Assembly (NCBI RefSeq): GCF_016862795.1 | Contig: NZ_BONQ01000081.1 | Span: forward strand, 1 to 64,000 | Direction of reading: 5' to 3' | DNA from: Dactylosporangium siamense | GTDB taxonomy: Bacteria > Actinomycetota > Actinomycetes > Mycobacteriales > Micromonosporaceae | DNA: 64,000 nt | In this document: piece by piece, positions 53,214 through 59,829 of the stretch | Position numbering within the stretch: position 1 is the first letter of the stretch | Layout: the number at the start of each line of letters is the position of its first letter | Notes under the pieces: generated by a model | Database searches by the model: none | What the model was told of the DNA's origin: nothing | Seen by the model: the letters and a program-made list of their open reading frames with translations, nothing else | Program-made: the position numbers and the translations under genes

Positions 53214-54593
53214 TCAGCGAGTCGGGTGGACGGTGTTGATGGCGCCGTTGGCGGCGAACGTCAGCCGGTCGACGCACACCTCGCGGTGGGTGCCGTCGCC
53301 GCCGGGGATGGCGAAGCGGTGGTAGGCGATGTACCACTCGTCGCGGCCGGGCACCTGGACCACCGAGCTGTGCCCGGTGCCGAGGATGCCCTTGCCGGTG
53401 TCCTTGGCCAGCACGGGATTGCCGGCCGCCTTGGTGAACGGACCCAGGGGTGAGCTCGCGGTGGCGTAGCTGACCCGGTAGTCGGCGCTGCGCGTGTCGT
53501 CCTCGGAGTACATGAGGTAGTAGGTGCCGTTGCGCTTGAACACGTTGGACGCCTCCCGGTAGCCGGCCGGCGTGACCCGGGTCGGCGCGGTCGCCAGCGC
53601 CGTCATGCTGCTGCTCAGCCGGGCGACCTCGGCCCGGCCGGAGCCGAAGTACAGGTACGCGGTGCCGTCGTCGTCGACGAACACGTCGGGGTCGATCTCC
53701 TGCTCGCCGTACTGGTTGGTGCGCACGAGCGGCGCGCCGAGCGCGTCGACGAACGGCCCGCCGGGCGAGCTCGAGCGGGCGACGCCGATCTGCTGGCAGG
53801 CGCTGAAGTACAGCCAGTAGACGCCGTTGCGGTGGACGATGGTCGGCGCCCATGCCTTCGCGTGGCACCAGCTCACGTCCGCCAGGTCGAGAACGACGCC
53901 GTTGTCGGTCCACACGGCCAGGTCGGGAGAGGAGAACGCCCGGAACCTGGTGCCGCTCCAGTCGGCGTAGCCGTCGCTGGTCGGGTAGATCCAGTACCGG
54001 CCGGCGAGGTACTCGATCTGCGGGTCGGCGAAGTAGCCCGGGATCACCGGGTTCTTCAGGGCCGTGCCGCCGGTCACCCGCCGCAACTGCCACTGCTGGT
54101 TGGTGCCGTTGGTGTCGGTGTACTGGGAGATCACCGCGCCGTCGGCGGTGGAGCGACCCCAGACGTCCAGGGCCTTGCCGCTGTTGCGGTTGACCAGGCG
54201 GACGTAGCCGGAGTCCGAGTCGACCAGCCGGAACTGCTGGTTGACGGCCGCGTTGTCGGTGTACTGCACCACGCTCGCACCGTCCGCGGTGGACCGGGCC
54301 GCGACGTCGACGACCTTGCCGCTGTGGCGGGCCCGCAGCCGGTGGTAGCCGCCGCCGGCGTCGACGAACTGCCACTGCTGCGACAGCGCGGCGGTGTCCA
54401 CTGTGTACTGCACGATGCGGGCGTTGTCGCCGGTCGAGGCGTTCTCCACGGCGACGGCCTTGCCGCTGCTGCGCGAGACGAGCTGGTAGTAGGCGGTCGG
54501 GTCCACCGTCGCGGCGTCGACGGGCCGGGTGACGACCACGATGGCGCCGACGGTGACCGCGACCGTCAGCAGCGCGCGGGTTGAACCTTTCAT
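53214..54593 (-). CDS. Secreted GH43 arabinofuranosidase-type enzyme with CBM13
   Basis: A 459-residue exported enzyme: signal peptide (MKGSTRALLTVAVTVGAIVV), ricin module (about 30-160) and a GH43 propeller from about 175. The catalytic triad is visible as Asp in GYFADPQIEYLAGRYW, Asp in EIDPDVFVDDDGTAYLYFGS and Glu in YREASNVFKRNGTYYLMYSE. It probably removes arabinofuranose from arabinan or arabinogalactan. The ricin module is strikingly similar to that of the PL11 lyase (shared AYYQLVSRSSGKAV, LRARHSGKV, DVAARST, VRLVNRNSGK), suggesting a recent module copy. The start ATG 54593 lies within a GntR-type operator word, so a bound repressor would cover the start codon. First gene of a two-gene operon. 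Confidence 0.9.
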   Translation of the reverse strand: MKGSTRALLTVAVTVGAIVVVTRPVDAATVDPTAYYQLVSRSSGKAVAVENASTGDNARIVQYTVDTAALSQQWQFVDAGGGYHRLRARHSGKVVDVAARSTADGASVVQYTDNAAVNQQFRLVDSDSGYVRLVNRNSGKALDVWGRSTADGAVISQYTDTNGTNQQWQLRRVTGGTALKNPVIPGYFADPQIEYLAGRYWIYPTSDGYADWSGTRFRAFSSPDLAVWTDNGVVLDLADVSWCHAKAWAPTIVHRNGVYWLYFSACQQIGVARSSSPGGPFVDALGAPLVRTNQYGEQEIDPDVFVDDDGTAYLYFGSGRAEVARLSSSMTALATAPTRVTPAGYREASNVFKRNGTYYLMYSEDDTRSADYRVSYATASSPLGPFTKAAGNPVLAKDTGKGILGTGHSSVVQVPGRDEWYIAYHRFAIPGGDGTHREVCVDRLTFAANGAINTVHPTR

Positions 54594-54704
54594 CAGATGT
54601 TCCGTTCATGATCTGCGGTGCCGCACGACACAGATCCTTGATCGGCGGGGCGGCGGACCCCGGCGGGTGTGGCGATTGTTACCGCTCACATGAGTGGAAG
54701 TCAA
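54590..54704 (-). promoter_or_regulatory. Promoter, LacI-type and GntR-type operators of the GH43 operon
   Basis: On the minus strand TTGACT (54704-54699) and TAACAA (54681-54676) have a 17-bp spacer. The LacI-type word TGTTACCGCTCACA (54677-54690) fills the spacer up to the -10 element, so binding would exclude RNA polymerase. The GntR-type word TCATCAGATGT (54590-54600) overlaps the start codon of the GH43 gene, about 80 bp downstream. Confidence 0.75.
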
Positions 54705-54782
54705 CCGCGGGGACCCTTTGCGGGCCACTGGGCGATGCCGGAAGGAATCTTCCTCACGGGCCGGTGGTCGCGCGTCGCGAGG

Positions 54783-54819
54783 TTGACACTGTTCAATGAT
54801 GCGGCTAGACATCTGATCT
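54783..54819 (+). promoter_or_regulatory. Orphan promoter with GntR-type operator
   Basis: TTGACA (54783-54788) and TAGACA (54806-54811) with a 17-bp spacer, overlapped by ACATCTGATCT (54809-54819; one mismatch to the common word). The layout is the same as at 58140-58176 (TTCAGA, 17 bp, TAGACA, operator). Yet no credible gene follows on the plus strand before the convergent binding-protein gene ending at 55201. Confidence 0.55.
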
Positions 54820-55200
54820 ATCTGCGAGAAGGGGGCCGATCGAGGCTGGTGTTCCTGACCTGGCAACGAGGCTGAAGACCGGCATGGCCGCCGGCAACAT
54901 CCGGTTCTGAAAGAAGTCCTGATGACAGTCGTGCCTTATCTGGAAGGCAGTCCAACGCTCACTGCCCTGCGCGCCAGCCTCCGGGAGGGCCCTCCGGGAC
55001 GAGGGCGCCTCGCACAGAATCTCGGACGCCCCGTGCAACCGACGTCACGCTGCTCGCGACCCGCGCGGTTCGAGCTGCGCTTCGGGTGACGGCCGGCCGC
55101 CTGCGCTTCGAATGACGGGGGCGGCGGCCTGCGCCTGGGGTGACGGCCGGCGGCGCCGCGACCGCCATCGCGACGCCGCCGGTCCCTACCGGAGGATTGC
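54820..55200. other. Intergenic region without a recognised gene
   Basis: Downstream of the orphan promoter I see only very short open frames, the first being GTG-initiated and under ten codons. The right part contains three imperfect repeats (55075-55154). A short untranslated RNA is possible but no conserved structure is recognised. Confidence 0.5.
55075..55154. repeat. Three imperfect 26-28 bp tandem repeats
   Basis: Units beginning CTGCGCTTCGGGTGACGG (55075-55100), CTGCGCTTCGAATGACGG (55101-55128) and CTGCGCCTGGGGTGACGG (55129-55154) follow one another in the intergenic DNA just beyond the stop of the CUT2 binding-protein gene. They may act as part of a transcription end or be slippage products. 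Confidence 0.75.
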
Positions 55201-56142
55201 CTACTTGAACTTTGCCACGTTGTCCTTCGTCACCATCTCCGTGCCGGTGTCGACGGCCGCCTTGACCGTCTCGCCCCTCGCCGCGGCGACCGCGGTCTCG
55301 ATGCCGAGCGAGCCCATCTTGGCCGGGAACTGCGCCACCGACGCGGCCTGCGTGCCGGCCTCGATCGCCTTGATCTCGTCGGGCGAGGCGTCGAAGCCGA
55401 CGACGACGGGCTTCTTGCCGGCCGCCTTGACCGCCTGCAGGGCGCCGGTGATCGGCGGGCCGCACGCGCCGTAGATGGCCGCGACGTCCGGGTTGGCGGT
55501 CAGGATGTCCTGGGCGGCGTTGAGTCCCTTGGTCTCGTCGCAGTCCGTCGCCGGCTCCGCGACGACCTTGGCCGCGCCGGCCAGGCCCTCCTTCAGGCCC
55601 TTGACCCGGTCGTCCAGGGACGGGTTGCCGAGGCGGCCCTGCAGGATCGCGATGGTCGAGCCGGCGGGCAGCTGCTTGGCGAGCCACTGCCCGGCGAGCT
55701 TGCCACCGGCGAGGTTGTCCGTGGCCACGACCGACGACTTGCCGGACCAGCCGGGGATGTCGTTGTCGATCAGCACCACCTTGATGCCGGCCTTCACCGC
55801 CTTGTCCAGCGCGCCCTGGACGTTGGGGCTGGTCGGGGTGATCGCGATCGCCTTCACGCCCTGCGTGATCATGTTCTCGATGATGGCGATCTCGCCCTCG
55901 TCGTCGGTGCCGCTCTTGCCCTGGCCGTAGACGACCTCGACGTCGGCGTGCGCCGCGTCGTACTGCTTCACCGCGTCGACCATCGTGTCGTAGAAGTCGA
56001 CGGGGAACTTCGTGATCAGGCCGACCTTGATGGCGCCGCCGCCGGCAGCATTGTCACTGCCGCCGCCGCTGTCGCCGCAGCCGGCGAGCGGTAAGGCCAG
56101 CGCCACCGCCAGTACGGCCGCCAGTCTCGGAACACGGTCCAT
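55201..56142 (-). CDS. ABC sugar transporter substrate-binding lipoprotein (CUT2, RbsB-like)
   Basis: A 313-residue extracellular sugar-binding protein of the ribose-binding type. A signal peptide with lipobox (LALPLAGC) anchors it. Typical features are KVGLITKFPVDFYDTMVDAV, IAIIENMITQGVKAIAITPT, VVLIDNDIPGWSGKSSVVAT, VAAIYGACGPPITGALQAVK and VVVGFDASPDEIKAIEAGTQ. It is the last gene of an operon with the permease (56958) and ATPase (56200). CUT2 systems carry monosaccharides; L-fucose is a reasonable ligand because the divergent gene encodes the fuconolactonase and the shared intergenic region has the GntR-type operator, but this is inference. Confidence 0.92.
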   Translation of the reverse strand: MDRVPRLAAVLAVALALPLAGCGDSGGGSDNAAGGGAIKVGLITKFPVDFYDTMVDAVKQYDAAHADVEVVYGQGKSGTDDEGEIAIIENMITQGVKAIAITPTSPNVQGALDKAVKAGIKVVLIDNDIPGWSGKSSVVATDNLAGGKLAGQWLAKQLPAGSTIAILQGRLGNPSLDDRVKGLKEGLAGAAKVVAEPATDCDETKGLNAAQDILTANPDVAAIYGACGPPITGALQAVKAAGKKPVVVGFDASPDEIKAIEAGTQAASVAQFPAKMGSLGIETAVAAARGETVKAAVDTGTEMVTKDNVAKFK

Positions 56143-56199
56143 GGGGTGTTCGTCCCTTCGCTGGGAATGGTGATGAGGGGTTGTGCGGGTCGGGACGGG

Positions 56200-56961
56200 T
56201 CAGACCCCGCCGACGATCAGGGAGACGATCTTCTGCTGGTTCTCCGGCGTCGGCCGCTCTTCGCCGACCTTGCGGCCCCGGCGCATGACGACCGCCCGGT
56301 CGGCGATCTCCATGACGTGGTCCATGGCGTGCGACACGACGATGACCGCGCGGCCCTCGCCGCGCAGCCGCAGGATGAGGTCGAGCACCCGGCGCGACTC
56401 GCGCAGCCCGAGCGCGGCCGTGGGCTCGTCGAGGATGACGATGCTGGAGGCGAAGGCGGCGGCCCGGGCCACCGCGATGGCCTGGCGCTGCCCGCCGGAC
56501 AGCAGCCCCACGCCGGCGCGCTGATCGGGGAGCCCGACCTGCAACCGGCTCAGGACCTCGGCGGTCGATTCCGACATGGCGCGCCGGCGCAGCAGCCGCA
56601 GCCCGCGCGGCAGCCAGCGGGGTCCGGCGTCCTCCCGGCCCGCGTAGAAGTTCGCCGCCGGGTCGAGGTTGTCGAAGAGCGCCAGGTCCTGGTAGACGGT
56701 CTCGATCCCGGCGCCGCGGGCGTCGGCGGGGGAGCCGAGCGAGACGGCGGTGCCGTCGATCTCCACGGTCCCGGCGTCGAACTGGTGGACGCCGCTGACG
56801 CACTTGATGAGCGTCGACTTGCCGGCGCCGTTGTCGCCGAGCAGCGCGAGCACCTCGCCGTGGGCGACCTCGAGGTCGACCGCGTCGAGCGCCACGACGG
56901 CGCCGAACCGTTTCGTCGCCCCGGCGATCCGCAGGGCGGGCGGGGCGGTGCCGGCGGTCAT
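56200..56961 (-). CDS. ABC sugar transporter ATP-binding protein (CUT2)
   Basis: A 253-residue ATPase with one nucleotide-binding domain: Walker A GDNGAGKST (about 37-45), signature LLSGGQRQAIAVARA, Walker B IVILDEPTAALG and switch His in VIVVSHAMDHV. RbsA-type partners of CUT2 systems usually have two fused domains of about 500 residues; this one has only one and would act as a homodimer, as in FrcA-like systems. ATG 56961 overlaps the stop of the permease gene by 4 bp (56958-56961). Confidence 0.92.
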   Translation of the reverse strand: MTAGTAPPALRIAGATKRFGAVVALDAVDLEVAHGEVLALLGDNGAGKSTLIKCVSGVHQFDAGTVEIDGTAVSLGSPADARGAGIETVYQDLALFDNLDPAANFYAGREDAGPRWLPRGLRLLRRRAMSESTAEVLSRLQVGLPDQRAGVGLLSGGQRQAIAVARAAAFASSIVILDEPTAALGLRESRRVLDLILRLRGEGRAVIVVSHAMDHVMEIADRAVVMRRGRKVGEERPTPENQQKIVSLIVGGV

Positions 56962-57995
56962 GCCGCGACCGCCCGCATCACCTGGAAGCGCCGTTCGAGG
57001 GCGCCGCGGATGACGTCGAGCTCGACGGCGATCAGGATGACCACGCCGATGACGATCGGCTGGATGAACGCGTCGACGTTGAGCAGGTTCATCGCGTTGC
57101 GGATGACGCCGATCATCAGTGCGCCGACGAGCGCGTTGGCCACCGACCCGCGCCCGCCGAGGAAGCTGGCGCCGCCGATCACCACGGCGGCGATCGCGTC
57201 GAGCTCGGCGAGCTCGCCGAAGGTGGGCGAACCGGCGTTGAGCCGGCCGGCGGTGATGATCGCGGCGATGCCGGCGGCGAGGCCGCTCAGCACGTAGACC
57301 GAGATGAGCACCCCGTTGACCGGGATCGCCGCGCGCCGGGCGCCGTCCGGGTTGCCGCCGACGGCGTAGATCCACCGTCCCCAGACGAGGCGGGTGGTCA
57401 GCAGCAGCACGAGCAGGGCGAGGGCGGCGACGAGCAGGGTCGAATACGGCAGCCAGCCGATCGAGGTGCCGCCGATGAGCTGGACGACGTCGGGCATCCC
57501 GCGGTGCGGCTGCCCACCGGCCAGCCAGAGCGCCAGGCCGTGGGCGACGCTCAGCGTGGCGAGGGTGACGATGAACGGGTGCGGCAGCCGCCCCCAGACC
57601 AGTGCGACACCGTTGACGGTGCCGACGGCGAGGCCGGTGCCGAGCATCGCGAGCACCACCAGCGTCGCTGACGGCACCGCCTCGTAGGTGAGCGCGCCGA
57701 CCACCGCGGCGAGCGCGACCGTCGAGCCGACCGAGAGGTCGATGCCACGGGTGATGATCACCAGCAGCTGGGCCATGGCGAGGATCGCGATGACCGCGGT
57801 CTGCGCGAGGACGTTGCCGAGGTTGCGGGTGGTGAAGAAGACCGGGGAGAGCGCGCTGGCGGTCACGACGACCGCGACGAGCATCAGGAGAGGGCCGGTG
57901 CGGATCAGCGCCAGCGCGAGCCGGGGGCCGCGGGCGCGGGTGGTGGGTGGTGGACCGGTCGCGGCGGTGCGCGGCCGAGCGGTGCTGAGCGCCAT
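56958..57995 (-). CDS. ABC sugar transporter permease (CUT2, RbsC-like)
   Basis: A 345-residue membrane subunit of the ribose-type. After a basic N-terminus there are about nine to ten helices. Diagnostic segments include VIITRGIDLSVGSTVALAAV, YAVGGNPDGARRAAIPVNGV and ELDAIAAVVIGGASFLGGRG, the last being the loop that contacts the ATPase. AGGAGGAGGCG precedes ATG 57995; the frame extends upstream to 58220 without coding character. First gene of the transporter operon, divergent from the fuconolactonase gene. Confidence 0.92.
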   Translation of the reverse strand: MALSTARPRTAATGPPPTTRARGPRLALALIRTGPLLMLVAVVVTASALSPVFFTTRNLGNVLAQTAVIAILAMAQLLVIITRGIDLSVGSTVALAAVVGALTYEAVPSATLVVLAMLGTGLAVGTVNGVALVWGRLPHPFIVTLATLSVAHGLALWLAGGQPHRGMPDVVQLIGGTSIGWLPYSTLLVAALALLVLLLTTRLVWGRWIYAVGGNPDGARRAAIPVNGVLISVYVLSGLAAGIAAIITAGRLNAGSPTFGELAELDAIAAVVIGGASFLGGRGSVANALVGALMIGVIRNAMNLLNVDAFIQPIVIGVVILIAVELDVIRGALERRFQVMRAVAA

Positions 57996-58139
57996 CGCCT
58001 CCTCCTTCGTCCTGGCGGGAAACGGGTGACGGGATTTGCAAAGAAGTGATGAGATGTTTTGATACGCCTGCCGGTGGGGGCCGTCAAGATTGGTCGACAA
58101 ACTCGCGTTGTAAACACCCATAAAGCAGACATAAAGGCA

Positions 58140-58176
58140 TTCAGATTTCCATATTGATGTGCTAGACATCAGATGA
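58140..58176 (+). promoter_or_regulatory. Promoter and GntR-type operator of the fuconolactonase gene
   Basis: TTCAGA (58140-58145) and TAGACA (58163-58168), 17-bp spacer, with ACATCAGATGA (58166-58176; one mismatch in the outermost position) overlapping the -10 element. A weaker half-site TGATGAGATGT (58047-58057) lies nearer the divergent CUT2 permease gene. The region from 57996 to 58204 is A+T-richer than its surroundings, as expected for a promoter region. Confidence 0.7.
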
Positions 58177-58204
58177 ATGGCAACTTTTGACGCAAGGAGC
58201 ACCG

Positions 58205-59071
58205 GTGATCGTTGACGCACACCACCACCTGTGGCGGCCCGAGCGCGGGTACACGTGGCTGGACGACCCGGACCTGGCCGCGATCCGCCGGCCCTTCACG
58301 CCGCAGGACCTGGGCGTCGAGCTGGCCCGCGCCGGGGTCCGGCACAGCGTCCTGGTGGAGGGCGGGCGGTGCCACGCCGATGAGGCGGCGGAGCACCTCG
58401 GCCACGCCGCCGACTCCGCGGCGAACGGCGGCCCGATCGCCGGGGTGGTGGCCTGGGCCGACGTCGCCGACCCGGACCTCGCCGCGACCCTGCGGGCCTA
58501 CCGCGGGCTGCGCGGCGGGGAGCTCCTGGTCGGCGTCCGGTCGCAGGTGCAGGGCGAGGTGGACCCGGACTACCTGGACCGCGCGGACGTCCGCCATGGC
58601 CTGGCGACCGTCGCCGCGGCCGGGCTCGCCTTCGACCTGGTCGTGCGGGTCGACCAGCTGGCCGCCGCGGCCCGGGCCGCGCAGGCGGTGCCGGAGCTGC
58701 GGCTCGTGCTCGACCACCTGGGCAAGCCGCGCATCGACGCCGGCGAGCCGGGGCTGCGCGCGTGGCTCGGGCCGTTCACCGAGCTTGCCGCGCGGCCCAA
58801 CGTGACCTGCAAGCTGTCCGGCATGGTCACCGAGGCGGGTGCACAGTGGACGGTCGAGGGCCTGCGGCCGTTCGTGGCGGCCGCCGTGGCGGCGTTCGGG
58901 ACGGACCGGCTGATGTTCGGCTCCGACTGGCCGGTGTGCCTGCTCGTCGCCGACTACGCCGGCGTGCTCGACGCGCTGCGGCAGGCGCTGCCGCCGCTGG
59001 ACCCGGCCGCGGTCGCGGCGGTCTTCGGCGCCACGGCGGTGCGGACCTACGGCCTCGCCGCGCCGTCGTGA
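58205..59071 (+). CDS. Amidohydrolase, probable L-fuconolactonase
   Basis: A 288-residue metal-dependent hydrolase of the amidohydrolase-2 (COG3618) family, the group that contains L-fuconolactonase; it would open L-fuconolactone to L-fuconate, between the aldo/keto reductase and dehydratase steps. VIVDAHHHLWRPERGYTWLD is the typical opening with the metal-binding HxH; further motifs are VRHSVLVEGGR, LRLVLDHLGKPRID, NVTCKLSGMVTEA and RLMFGSDWPVCLLV with the catalytic Asp. GTG 58205 has AAGGAG five bases upstream; the open frame 18 bp earlier begins with TTG and has no such site. Divergent from the CUT2 sugar transporter and controlled by the shared GntR-type word. Confidence 0.9.
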   Translation: MIVDAHHHLWRPERGYTWLDDPDLAAIRRPFTPQDLGVELARAGVRHSVLVEGGRCHADEAAEHLGHAADSAANGGPIAGVVAWADVADPDLAATLRAYRGLRGGELLVGVRSQVQGEVDPDYLDRADVRHGLATVAAAGLAFDLVVRVDQLAAAARAAQAVPELRLVLDHLGKPRIDAGEPGLRAWLGPFTELAARPNVTCKLSGMVTEAGAQWTVEGLRPFVAAAVAAFGTDRLMFGSDWPVCLLVADYAGVLDALRQALPPLDPAAVAAVFGATAVRTYGLAAPS

Positions 59072-59084
59072 GCCGCGCCGGGTT

Positions 59085-59789
59085 TCACCCGGTGGGTGGG
59101 GCGTCCGAGGACGTCGACAGGACGGTGCGCAGCCACGCCTCGGACGTGTTGACGTGCAGCAGCGCGCTCGCGTGGGCCAGCAGCTGATCCCGGGCGCACA
59201 GGGCCCGGTAGATCGCCTCGTGCTCGCTGAGCGTGATGTGGGCCGAGTTGCCCTCGATCAGCCCACGCCAGACCCGGGCCCGCACCGTGCGGCTGGACAG
59301 GCCGTCGAGCAGCGAGGTGAGGGTCTCGTTGCCCGTCGCGGCGATGACGGTGCGGTGGAAGGCGGTGTCGTACTGGATGAGCAGCTCGGCGTCGTCGGCC
59401 GCGTCGTGCATGTCGTCGAGGATCTTCTCCAGCTCGTCCAGGTCGCTGTCGCTCATGCGCAGCGCCGCCAGCCCGGTCGCGACCGGCTCGAGCATCCGCC
59501 GGACCTCCATCACCTCCAGCAGCGTGTCGTCGCGGAGCAGCTCGACGGCGAACCCGAGGCCCTCCAGCAGGAGCCGCGGCGCGAGGCTGGTGACGTACGT
59601 GCCGTCACCCCGGCGCACGTCCAGGACGCGGGCCGCCTCGAGGACCTTCACCGCCTCCCGCACGCCGCTGCGGGAGATGCCCATCTGCGCGGACAGCTGC
59701 TGCTCCGTGGGCAGGCGCGTGCCCGGCGGCAGCTCACCCGACTGGATCATGCTGCGGATCCTTGCGATGGCGTCGTCGGTCAGTGCCAC
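59085..59789 (-). CDS. GntR/FadR-type regulator, paralogue B
   Basis: A 234-residue FCD-domain GntR regulator, close paralogue of the protein at 47781 (roughly four residues in five the same by eye). The DNA-binding part reads RSMIQSGELPPGTRLPTEQQ, SAQMGISRSGVREAVKVLEA, RVLDVRRGDGTYVTSLAPR; from MGISRS to SLAPR it is identical to paralogue A. Differences lie mainly in the ligand domain (DTAFHRTVIAATGN, LSEHEAIYRAL) and a short C-terminal extension. Both probably bind ACATC-N-GATGT but could answer to different pathway intermediates. Start is GTG 59789. It is convergent with the fuconolactonase gene, 13 bp away. No copy of the operator word is found in its own upstream region. Confidence 0.92.
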   Translation of the reverse strand: MALTDDAIARIRSMIQSGELPPGTRLPTEQQLSAQMGISRSGVREAVKVLEAARVLDVRRGDGTYVTSLAPRLLLEGLGFAVELLRDDTLLEVMEVRRMLEPVATGLAALRMSDSDLDELEKILDDMHDAADDAELLIQYDTAFHRTVIAATGNETLTSLLDGLSSRTVRARVWRGLIEGNSAHITLSEHEAIYRALCARDQLLAHASALLHVNTSEAWLRTVLSTSSDAPPTG

Positions 59790-59829
59790 GGACTTCTCCC
59801 TCGAACCGGTGCTGAGCCCGTCATGGTAG

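Noticed and set aside
51763-54609. One long frame suggesting a fusion of both GH43 proteins
   Set aside because: Only the part from ATG 53190 reads as GH43; the rest is a shadow of the separate GH43 gene at 53214-54593, which is in another frame.
54883-54909. Tiny open frame ATGGCCGCC... downstream of the orphan promoter
   Set aside because: Only eight codons, no ribosome-binding site, no reason to believe it is translated.
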